A stretch of 64,000 nucleotides of DNA from Armatimonadota bacterium (GTDB lineage Bacteria > Armatimonadota > Fimbriimonadia > Fimbriimonadales > Fimbriimonadaceae), in assembly GCA_018268355.1 (NCBI GenBank), contig JAFDWR010000002.1, positions 308,411 through 372,410 of the forward strand, read 5' to 3'. The notes beneath the pieces are model-generated. The model had not been told where the DNA came from and made no database searches. It saw only the letters and a list, made by a program, of their open reading frames with translations. How positions within the stretch are numbered: the stretch's first letter is position 1; the number at the start of each line of letters is the position of its first letter. Shown here one piece after another: positions 57,026 through 64,000 of the stretch. The translations under genes and the position numbers were made by a program.

Positions 57026-60000
57026 TTAGGACGCTGTATCCCGCTCGAACAGAGTGTACAGCGCAGGGAGCACAACGAGTGTCAATAGTGTTGCCGAGAG
57101 AATCCCGCCAATCACTACTGTTGCAAGCGGTCGCTGAACCTCAGCTCCGATGCCCGTGTTCAGCGCCATGGGAATAAACCCAAGCGCGGCTACGAGAGCG
57201 GTCATGAGAACCGGGCGCAATCGTTGTGACGCACCTGTTTTCACGGCTTCCAAGACCGACATACCCGACTCGCTCCTCAATCGATTGATCGCCGAAACCA
57301 TCACCACTCCATTGAGAACCGCAACGCCAGATAGCGCAATGAAACCCACACCCGCCGTGATGCTGAAAGGCATTCCGCGAACAGCCAGGGCGATGATGCC
57401 ACCAGTTACCGCAAGCGGCACGCCAGTGAAAATCAACGCAGCCTGCTTCATTGACCCAAAGGTCGAAAACAAGAGCACGAAGATGAGCCCCAGCGCAACC
57501 GGCACAACAATCGTCAGCCGTTGGGAGGCCCGCTGAAGGTTCTCAAACTGCCCACCCCAGGTCACGTAGTACCCTTCATCGAGTTTCAGATCGGACTTCA
57601 CCTTGCGTTGTGCCTCTGCGATGAACGAGCCAAGGTCGCGACCCCGAACGTTGAGCGTAACGACGACTCGCCGCTTGCCCATTTCTCGCGAAATTTGGGC
57701 GGGAGCCACCCTGTCGCCAATCGTTGCCAAACTCGATAGAGGCACAGAACCGCCCGTGGGGGTCTCAACTCGCAGTGACTTGATCGCTTCTGGATCGTTG
57801 CGGATATCTTCGGGCAGTCGCACTGCAAGACCAAACCGACGATCTCCTTCCACAATCTGACCGACTTCTTCGCCTCCAAGAGCGACCGAGACGATGTGCT
57901 GGATATCCGCGATGCTAATTCCCAGCCGGGCAATAGCCTCCCGCTCAATGTCGATCTGGAACACCGGTACGTCATCGACTTGCTCGACTTCAATATCAGT
58001 CGCTCCCGGAATATCTTGCATCAGGGCTGCGATCTCGTCGGCTTTTGCCTTGAGCTCACCGAGGTTCTCGCCAAACACCTTGATGCCGACGTCCGCCTTT
58101 ACACCGGATACGATCTCTGCAAACCGGAGTTCAATCGGCTGGCTGAAGTTGTAGCCCTGCCCGGGGACTTGCTGAATCTTGGATTGAAGCTCCGCGATGA
58201 GTTTCTCCTTGGTCATGCCTGGTCGCCACTCGGACTTGGGCTTGAGCGTTAGGAAGCTATCGCTCAAGCTCAGCGGCATCGGGTCGGTTGCGATCTCTGG
58301 GGTTCCAGTTCGGGTCACGACTGTCAGCACCTCCGGCACCTCCAAAACCTTCTTCTCATAGGCCGTAACGAGCTTGATCGTTTGCTCCATGTCAACCGTG
58401 CGAACACGAATCGGCTGAATGACAAGCGACCCTTCATCGAGCTTCGGGACAAACTCCGACCCGATCCGCGTGAATAGGAAGCCACATCCAACCAGGAGAA
58501 CCGAAGCTGCTCCAATCACCCAAGCTCTGCGCTTGAGGGCAAAGGCGAGGGTTGGTGCGTAGAGCCTTTCGAAGAAACCGAGAAGCCGACTATGCTTCTC
58601 CTGAGTATCTCGGCTCAAGAAGAGCGAGCACAGCGTGGGAATCAGCGTGAGCGAGAGGATGAGTGCACCGACCAGCGCCAGAATGAACACAAGCGCCATA
58701 GGCCTGAACATCTTGCCCTCCACGCCTTCGAGCGCGAGAATTGGGATGAAGGTGGCGATAATGATCATCTCACCAAACTGCGTCACCTTTCGAACTTCAG
58801 AAGTCGCCTGCTTGATAACTTCCGCATGCTCTTCTTTCGTGAGCGTTCGCCCAAGCATCGCCCGAGCTTCCGAGAGCCTCCGAACGCAGTTTTCAACCAT
58901 GATCACCGCGCCATCGACAATGATTCCAAAGTCAATCGCGCCAAGGCTCATGAGGTTGCCACTGATCCCAAACTGCTTCATTCCCAGGACGGCGAACAGC
59001 ATGGCGAGCGGGATGGCAATGGCGGCAATGATTGCTCCTCGGAAGTTTCCAAGCAGAACAACGAGAACGATGATGACGAGAGCCGCCCCTTCCAGCAGGC
59101 TCTTTTCAACGGTGTGCAAGACTTCGCCGACGAATTCAGCCCGGTCGTAAGTGGTTGTTAGCGTAACGTCTTTCGGGAGTTGACCCTTGATCTGGTCGAT
59201 CCGCTCGTTGACGGCGTTGGCAACGGTTTGACCATTCGCACCCTTGAGCATCATCACGATGACCATAAGGCTCTCCTTGCCGTCCTTCGTCGAGATCCCG
59301 GTCAATACCGGAACTCCCAGTTCCACGCTTGCCACATCGCGGATCAAAACGGGAACCCCATCCTCTGACTTGACCACAATCTGCTCGATGTCGGACGTGG
59401 TTTGGGCTAGGCCGACGCTTCGGATGAGTACTCGCTCACCGTTGCGTTCGAGGAGACCCCCTCCAGCGTTCTCGTTATTGTTCTGAAGCGCGGCAACCAC
59501 GTCATCAACCGAGACGCTCCTTGCAAGCATCGCTTGGGGTGAGACGATCACTTGGTATTGCTTCACACTGCCATCAGTGGCGTTCACTTCGGCTACTCCA
59601 GGAACGGTTCGTAGCTGAGGAGCGATGACCCAGTCTTGAAGCTCGCGTAGCTGAGCAGGTGTCCGATCAGGACTCTCAATCGCATACATGTAGATATCGC
59701 CAAGCCCAGTCGAAACCGGTCCCATTGTTGGCGAACCCACACCGTCAGGCAGTTCATCCTTCACTCCATTGAGGCGTTCGGAGACAAGCTGACGGGCAAA
59801 GTAGATGTCCTTATCATCGCGAAACACCACGTTGACTTGGGAGAGACCGAATTGGCTCAGGCTTCGTACCTGCTCGACTCCCGGAATCCCACCCATCGCG
59901 GTTTCAATTGGAAAGGTAACCAGCTTTTCGACTTCCTCGGGGCTCATTCCCCCCGTTTCGGTGTTGATCGAAATCTGGTTGGTCGTTATATCGGGGACGG

Positions 60001-60112
60001 CATCGAGATTGACTTGCGGCCAAGCCAGAATGCCGAGAACGACAAGCAAGATCGCTCCAAGCACGACGACGAATCGTTGCCTCAGACTGAATTCAAGTGC
60101 ACGTTCAAGCAT
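57026..60112 (-). CDS. czcA: CzcA/CusA-type heavy-metal RND efflux pump
   Basis: 1028-aa inner-membrane trimeric pump subunit. RND signatures include [22 protein letters not shown] at the N-terminus and the heavy-metal motif [15 protein letters not shown] in TM4, the form seen in Co/Zn/Cd pumps (HME1). Two large periplasmic loops and twelve TM helices fit the family length. The start overlaps the czcB stop by one base. It is the last gene of the operon; a hairpin at 56,973-57,011 may end the transcript. Confidence 0.95.
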   Translation of the reverse strand: MLERALEFSLRQRFVVVLGAILLVVLGILAWPQVNLDAVPDITTNQISINTETGGMSPEEVEKLVTFPIETAMGGIPGVEQVRSLSQFGLSQVNVVFRDDKDIYFARQLVSERLNGVKDELPDGVGSPTMGPVSTGLGDIYMYAIESPDRTPAQLRELQDWVIAPQLRTVPGVAEVNATDGSVKQYQVIVSPQAMLARSVSVDDVVAALQNNNENAGGGLLERNGERVLIRSVGLAQTTSDIEQIVVKSEDGVPVLIRDVASVELGVPVLTGISTKDGKESLMVIVMMLKGANGQTVANAVNERIDQIKGQLPKDVTLTTTYDRAEFVGEVLHTVEKSLLEGAALVIIVLVVLLGNFRGAIIAAIAIPLAMLFAVLGMKQFGISGNLMSLGAIDFGIIVDGAVIMVENCVRRLSEARAMLGRTLTKEEHAEVIKQATSEVRKVTQFGEMIIIATFIPILALEGVEGKMFRPMALVFILALVGALILSLTLIPTLCSLFLSRDTQEKHSRLLGFFERLYAPTLAFALKRRAWVIGAASVLLVGCGFLFTRIGSEFVPKLDEGSLVIQPIRVRTVDMEQTIKLVTAYEKKVLEVPEVLTVVTRTGTPEIATDPMPLSLSDSFLTLKPKSEWRPGMTKEKLIAELQSKIQQVPGQGYNFSQPIELRFAEIVSGVKADVGIKVFGENLGELKAKADEIAALMQDIPGATDIEVEQVDDVPVFQIDIEREAIARLGISIADIQHIVSVALGGEEVGQIVEGDRRFGLAVRLPEDIRNDPEAIKSLRVETPTGGSVPLSSLATIGDRVAPAQISREMGKRRVVVTLNVRGRDLGSFIAEAQRKVKSDLKLDEGYYVTWGGQFENLQRASQRLTIVVPVALGLIFVLLFSTFGSMKQAALIFTGVPLAVTGGIIALAVRGMPFSITAGVGFIALSGVAVLNGVVMVSAINRLRSESGMSVLEAVKTGASQRLRPVLMTALVAALGFIPMALNTGIGAEVQRPLATVVIGGILSATLLTLVVLPALYTLFERDTAS

Positions 60113-61686
60113 TAGTGTTCGTGCCCCTTGAGCTCAGATTTCTTCTGCTCGCTGGTCAGGATAAACGCGCCTTTCGAGGCGATTGTCTCGCCTTCCTCAA
60201 TTCCGGACAGAACCACAACGCGACTTCCGTCTTGCTCTCCTAGCACCACCTCATGCTTTTCGAAGGCTTCGCCATGCTTCGCAAAGACAAAGGACTTGCC
60301 CCCTTCCATGACCAGAGCCGACTTCGGGATCACGAGCTTTGTGGTCGGTTGGCCTACGCCAATGAAGACCTTGGCAAACATATCAGGCTTCAGAAGCCCA
60401 TTTGATTCGGTCACAAGGCACTGAACTGGGATTGAACGCGTTTTCGGGTCAACTCTAGTACCGACCACTTGAATGATTGCCTTAAACTCGCGGTTGGGGA
60501 GCGAGGCCACGGAGAGTCTTGCCATCGCTCCTTTGCGAACTTTCTCAATTTCTGACTCAGGAACATTCGCGGTTACCCAAACCGAGCGGAGGTTCTCGAC
60601 TTCCAAAAGCACTTGGGTTCGATCAACCGCTTGCCCCCTCGTGACATCAAGATGCGTGATGACGCCGGAGATGGGCGCTACCAACGAAACTCGGCCCACC
60701 GACGCTCCACCGCTTCCAGAATTGGAGCGGTAGACCGCCTGAGCATTGCTGATCGCCCGGTTGGCATTCGCAAGCGAAGACTCCGCTGCCCGAACTCTGA
60801 GCCTTGCTCGTTCGAGTTCTAGCTCACTGGATTTCACCTCGGCTTCGGCGGATTGAAGTTCCTTAGCGTTGAGAAGGCCCCGAGCGGCGATGTTCCTTTC
60901 GCGTTCATAGGTTGCCTTTGCCGCTTCGATCCGCACCTTAGCTCGATCCAGTTTGATCTGGTCCTGCTGAAGTTCAAGCCGTGCGGCTTCCAGTTCCGAT
61001 TTCGAAACAATGCCGTCGCGAAAGAGATTCTCTAGCCTGCGCACTTGCTCGGCGTGACTGGCCTGCTCCTTCTGAATGCTGAGGAGCTCGCTCTGTGCAT
61101 CGTTCAATTCGCTCTGCGCCTGCTGGACGGGAGCTTGGCTGAATGCACCGGCCTGCGCCAACTGCCGCTGACGAGTAAGGTTCGTTTTTGCCGCGCTCAG
61201 TTTTGCCTGCGACAACTGAACTTCAGATCGAGTTTGCTCAACGTCTGACTTTGCGGCATCCCTAAGCCGAGTCGCATCGGCAATCGCTGACCAAGCCTGG
61301 GAGAGTTCGGGGGACTCGATGGTCGCGAGTGTTTGGCCCTGACGCACGGTGTCGCCTAGCCGCGCCGAAATCGAGACAACTCTTCCCGCAACTGGTGGGG
61401 TGACGACCGCTTTTCCCTTATCAGTACTGGAGACGGTTCCGGGCACTTGAAGGATCGGCTGGAACGGCTCCATCCGAACGGCCATGGTTTCGATTCCTGC
61501 GATTGCTTTCGCTTCGTCGCTCAGTGTGACTTCATTTTCGGAGTGCCCCTCCTCTTCGTGTCCGTGCTCGTCGGTCTTTGCTGCTTCCGCCTCATGACCG
61601 TGTTCGTCAACCTTGGGAGGTTCACTCTTACTTCCACAACCCGACAACAGCAACAGCGCGAGTAGGTAAAGCGTGAACTTCTTCAC
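60112..61686 (-). CDS. czcB: CzcB-type periplasmic adaptor lipoprotein
   Basis: 524-aa membrane fusion protein. Lipobox LLSGCG at about 14-19 indicates a lipid-anchored adaptor. A His/Glu-rich stretch ([21 protein letters not shown]) at about 28-52 and a terminal GHEH are potential metal-binding sites. A lipoyl half ([25 protein letters not shown]), a long coiled coil at about 130-330 and beta-barrel domains follow. It bridges CzcA and CzcC. It overlaps czcC by 4 bp and czcA by 1 bp. Confidence 0.93.
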   Translation of the reverse strand: MKKFTLYLLALLLLSGCGSKSEPPKVDEHGHEAEAAKTDEHGHEEEGHSENEVTLSDEAKAIAGIETMAVRMEPFQPILQVPGTVSSTDKGKAVVTPPVAGRVVSISARLGDTVRQGQTLATIESPELSQAWSAIADATRLRDAAKSDVEQTRSEVQLSQAKLSAAKTNLTRQRQLAQAGAFSQAPVQQAQSELNDAQSELLSIQKEQASHAEQVRRLENLFRDGIVSKSELEAARLELQQDQIKLDRAKVRIEAAKATYERERNIAARGLLNAKELQSAEAEVKSSELELERARLRVRAAESSLANANRAISNAQAVYRSNSGSGGASVGRVSLVAPISGVITHLDVTRGQAVDRTQVLLEVENLRSVWVTANVPESEIEKVRKGAMARLSVASLPNREFKAIIQVVGTRVDPKTRSIPVQCLVTESNGLLKPDMFAKVFIGVGQPTTKLVIPKSALVMEGGKSFVFAKHGEAFEKHEVVLGEQDGSRVVVLSGIEEGETIASKGAFILTSEQKKSELKGHEH

Positions 61687-62891
61687 TTGAGCACCTCGAC
61701 TAGGTAGCCAGAGGCCTCGTACTGCTTGATCACCGCGAAAGCAAGCTGCTGCCTGGCTTCCACGAGTTCCTGCTCTACCTCTCGAAGCGCCCTGGTCGCT
61801 TCAAGAACGTCCACCTGCGTTCCAAATCCCTCCGCAAATCCCTTCTGGGACTTCACCACGAGGTCCTTTGCGGACACAAGAATCGCCTCGTAGCTCTTGA
61901 TTCGCACCTGTCGAGACTCTAACTCGATCTGGACAGCGGCAAGTTCTTGCTCGGCCCGAGCGGTAGCATCCGACAGTGCCTTGGCTGCTGCTTCAGCCCT
62001 GAGGTTGGCGGCCCTAACCTCATTTCGTGCTCGGCCGTGGTCCCACAGATTCCATGAGAATTGCGCCCTCCCCACGAAGTAGCCTCGGTCGTTTGACCAC
62101 GGTGACCGAACGACTTGAAGGCTAAACTCAGGTCGAGAGGTTGCCTTGGCGAACCCTGCTTCCGCCGACGCCTTGGCCACCTCGGCTCTGATTTCTAGAA
62201 TGTCAGGACGATCCATGATGCTCGGGCTCGCGACGGGCTCTATGGCGGCATCCGGGACGACGCTAAGTTCGCCTTGAGGAACAGCGAGTAGGCTTGCCAG
62301 CCTTGTCATCGCAGCTTGGTAGTCGGCGTCTTTGAGTTCCCTTGTCTGCTTTGCTCGCTCAAACTCGATAGTCGCCCTTGTCACCTGAAGCTCTGCCACC
62401 TTTCCCTCATCAAATCGCCGCTTGGTGGCGTTGAGGAGTCCCTCAGCGACTTCGAGCAGTTCGGTTGCAACTTCCCGCTGGTGGCTGGCAGATACGGCAA
62501 TGGCAAACGCGGTGAGCACCTCTGATTGGAGTAATCCAGCCTCTTTCCGGTATCTGGCGAGTGCAAGCTGTACGTTAGCTTCGCCAACCCGACCGGAAGC
62601 ACGTCTTCTGCCAAAGATGTCGATTTCTTGAGTGAGAGCTAGGTCTTGGTCTGTCGCTCCTACTTCGCTTCGCGAACTTGCCCCTGCGGCGAGGTTTAGC
62701 GGCGGAAGTGCGCTCAATGCCCGCGCAGAAAGGCGAGCTTCTTCAACTCCGAGTCGAGATGCCGCAAGGCTGGGACGGTTTTGAGACGCCAGTTTGAGGG
62801 CGTCAGTGGCTGAGATTTGAGTTTGTGCTTGGCAAAATGCTGATGCCAGCAATACGTGAATGATGAGTGTTCTCTTCAATGGATGCTCCAA
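61683..62891 (-). CDS. czcC: CzcC/TolC-family outer-membrane efflux protein
   Basis: 402-aa exported outer-membrane channel of the OEP family. A signal peptide ends at AQA near residue 23. Two OEP repeats follow, with long alpha-hairpins (ALARYRKEAGLLQSEVLTAF, AAKALSDATARAEQELAAVQ). It completes the CzcCBA tripartite pump. Its start is 32 nt after the small Cys/His-rich protein gene, and it is coupled to czcB by ATGA overlap. Confidence 0.92.
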   Translation of the reverse strand: MEHPLKRTLIIHVLLASAFCQAQTQISATDALKLASQNRPSLAASRLGVEEARLSARALSALPPLNLAAGASSRSEVGATDQDLALTQEIDIFGRRRASGRVGEANVQLALARYRKEAGLLQSEVLTAFAIAVSASHQREVATELLEVAEGLLNATKRRFDEGKVAELQVTRATIEFERAKQTRELKDADYQAAMTRLASLLAVPQGELSVVPDAAIEPVASPSIMDRPDILEIRAEVAKASAEAGFAKATSRPEFSLQVVRSPWSNDRGYFVGRAQFSWNLWDHGRARNEVRAANLRAEAAAKALSDATARAEQELAAVQIELESRQVRIKSYEAILVSAKDLVVKSQKGFAEGFGTQVDVLEATRALREVEQELVEARQQLAFAVIKQYEASGYLVEVLK

Positions 62892-62923
62892 TGCGTTTCA
62901 GGGCTGGAGCAGAGAGCGAGCGG

Positions 62924-63379
62924 CTACGCCAAAGACTCGACCTTGCGTCCAGCAGACGGCTGAACGAAAAGGAGAGCAGGGGGCCCGCGGGATAAATGAA
63001 CAAGGGGTGGTCCGGTCGCCGGAGCCCCGCTATCAAATGGAAACGACTTCCACGGGACGCCGCCATCCATGACCTCCGGCATAGCCAGAGGCTCGGGGAG
63101 AATTGCGAAATCGAACGCAAACTGCTGGCTGGGCGCGGAAGTTTCAAAAGCCTTTGGCGTCTCGCATTCTCGAATTTCACAGCAGTCATGGCAGTCGCCA
63201 TGTGGCTGATCAATTTCAGCCTCACCCGCACCGTGATCGTCGATGACCAAGCACTCTCGGCAAACTTCGCCAGAGTCACGCACGTAAATTGATTCGCAGA
63301 AGTGGAACTGGGTCAGCACAAGTACCAGAGCAAGCAATGCTCGCCCTGCCACCGATTTCACCGCGCCGAAAACTTCCAC
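62924..63379 (-). CDS. Small Cys/His-rich secreted protein of czc operon
   Basis: 151 aa from GTG 63,379. A hydrophobic N-terminus (GRALLALVLVLTQFHFCES) is a signal peptide or anchor. A metal-binding-like middle follows: VCRECLVIDDHGAGEAEIDQ, PHGDCHDCCEIRECE. The rest is proline-rich and low complexity. It is the first gene of the czc operon. Small periplasmic metal-binding proteins commonly precede czc genes; this could buffer or sense the metal. I cannot name a family with confidence. Confidence 0.65.
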   Translation of the reverse strand: MEVFGAVKSVAGRALLALVLVLTQFHFCESIYVRDSGEVCRECLVIDDHGAGEAEIDQPHGDCHDCCEIRECETPKAFETSAPSQQFAFDFAILPEPLAMPEVMDGGVPWKSFPFDSGAPATGPPLVHLSRGPPALLFVQPSAGRKVESLA

Positions 63380-63458
63380 GTTCCGTCAGTATGACGTAAA
63401 CCAAGTTTCAAAAGTGCCAGGACACTGCAGCACTGGACGCGCCAGTCGCGGAGAAAGC

Positions 63459-63485
63459 GAACTCTTCGGAGTTCCCGAAGAGTTC
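63459..63485. promoter_or_regulatory. Perfect 11-bp inverted repeat upstream of czc operon
   Basis: GAACTCTTCGG (63,459-63,469), loop AGTTC, CCGAAGAGTTC (63,475-63,485). It lies between the island end repeat and the first czc gene, about 80 bp upstream of its start. It could be an operator for a metal-responsive regulator or an insulating hairpin; no T-tract is present on either side. No regulator gene is in this island. Confidence 0.5.
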
Positions 63486-63514
63486 AATGAAGCTGGCTGA
63501 GACGCGGAGTTTTT

Positions 63515-63655
63515 GGTCTCTCCAAGGTCTCTCCAACGCGGTGGAAAACGGCGGTCATCTAGGTTCAACGGCGGACGAACGCTTAGCCTCTTTGAACCTA
63601 GAAAATGTCAGTCCTAAGGAGTGAGTCGGGAGTTCGAATCTCTCCGGGGCCGCCA
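63515..63655. repeat. Island-end repeat, right copy (141 bp)
   Basis: GGTCTCTC at 63,515-63,522 and 63,526-63,533, conserved CGCGGTGGAAAAC, hairpin TCTAGGTTCAA (63,558-63,568) with TTGAACCTAGA (63,592-63,602), then the tRNA-Arg 3' 45-nt core (63,611-63,655), which matches the middle copy at 44 of 45 positions. The stem's T-A pair in the middle copy is C-G here. This is the right boundary of the second island. Confidence 0.85.
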
Positions 63656-63686
63656 TGATTCTGTGATTATTTGTTAGACTGGAAAA

Positions 63687-63980
63687 GTGAAGTTGCGCTA
63701 CCTCCTTTTCGGGCTCTTCGCTCTGTTGCCATTTAAAAGTGAACTTGTGCAAGTTCACCACGAGGCGAGCCCGGATTGTGCTCTACAGTACATTAGCGAG
63801 AGCACTGTACCGGTCAATCACTTACTCCAGGTAGCAACCTGCATCAATCTGACATCTTGGGCACGAATCATTGGACATGATTTCGATCTGCAAGGCAGAC
63901 TTTCGATCCTAGCCTACGAGACACCTCACGTGCCAATTCTGGAATGGCTCCAAAGTGTCCAACGAATCATTTATGGCTAG
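63687..63980 (+). CDS. Small secreted protein of unknown function
   Basis: 97 aa from GTG 63,687 with a GGAAAA-like RBS. Residues 1-16 (MKLRYLLFGLFALLPF) form a hydrophobic signal. The body contains VNHLLQVATCINLTSWARIIGHDFDLQGRLSI and ends YG. It begins 31 nt beyond the right island end and may be chromosomal or the first gene of a further element. Family not recognised. Confidence 0.5.
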   Translation: MKLRYLLFGLFALLPFKSELVQVHHEASPDCALQYISESTVPVNHLLQVATCINLTSWARIIGHDFDLQGRLSILAYETPHVPILEWLQSVQRIIYG

Positions 63981-64000
63981 GACAACTCTTTTGGCAAAGT

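Overview
The window is bacterial, high-GC and densely coded. It carries the futalosine menaquinone gene mqnE, secreted VWA/VIT, CAP, S41 and PD40-type proteins, and many genes whose -10 element lies only 7-10 nt before the start codon. From gene style I suspect Armatimonadota (Fimbriimonadia-like). This is a judgement from memory of such genomes, not from a search.

Region 1 (about 1-37,950) looks like ordinary chromosome. It holds a VIT/VWA protein, an oligopeptide-type ABC ATPase, aspartate kinase coupled to a stand-alone ACT protein, nadC-birA, mqnE, a GYF/TM2 membrane protein, a cyclophilin, an oligopeptide-type permease pair, an S41 pseudoprotease/protease pair, and a CAP protein. It continues with rpsO-pnp behind a structured leader, hslU, an ABC-2 transporter operon, an ABC exporter with an N-terminal zinc ribbon, several small secreted proteins, galT/galK, a PGRP-like amidase, an alpha/beta hydrolase and a GH76 glycosidase.

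Region 2 (37,980-56,889) begins with an intact tRNA-Arg(CCT) and ends with a degenerate copy of that tRNA's 3' 45 nt. Between them is a self-contained nitrate-respiration island. It encodes a NasA/NarB-like molybdopterin nitrate reductase, a NarI-like cytochrome b, a four-cluster ferredoxin, a Rieske protein, two NarK transporters, NnrS, an alginate-export-type porin and two Crp/Fnr regulators. It also carries a nearly complete Moco pathway: MoaA, a MoaC-MogA fusion, MoeA, MoaD, a MoaE-MoeB-rhodanese fusion and MobA. Seven palindromes of the form ATGA-N6-TCAT lie in front of eight of these transcripts. For seven of the eight, the palindrome centre is exactly 41.5 or 42.5 bp from the start codon, which implies class-II activated, leaderless (or 1-nt leader) mRNAs. 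No nitrite reductase is present.

Region 3 (56,890-63,655) is a second island. It carries a CzcCBA heavy-metal RND efflux operon with a small Cys/His-rich secreted protein and ends with a third copy of the tRNA 3' end. The middle and right ends share a 141-bp ungapped repeat. This repeat contains paired GGTCTCTC repeats 11 bp apart, a covarying hairpin and the 45-nt tRNA core. No integrase is present in either island. After 63,655 there is one small secreted ORF.

Working model: the host makes menaquinone by the futalosine route. The first island supplies an O2/N-oxide-regulated nitrate reductase with its cofactor factory, and the second adds metal efflux. Both arrived as tandem cargo at one tRNA-Arg gene, using related ends recognised by a recombinase not encoded here.
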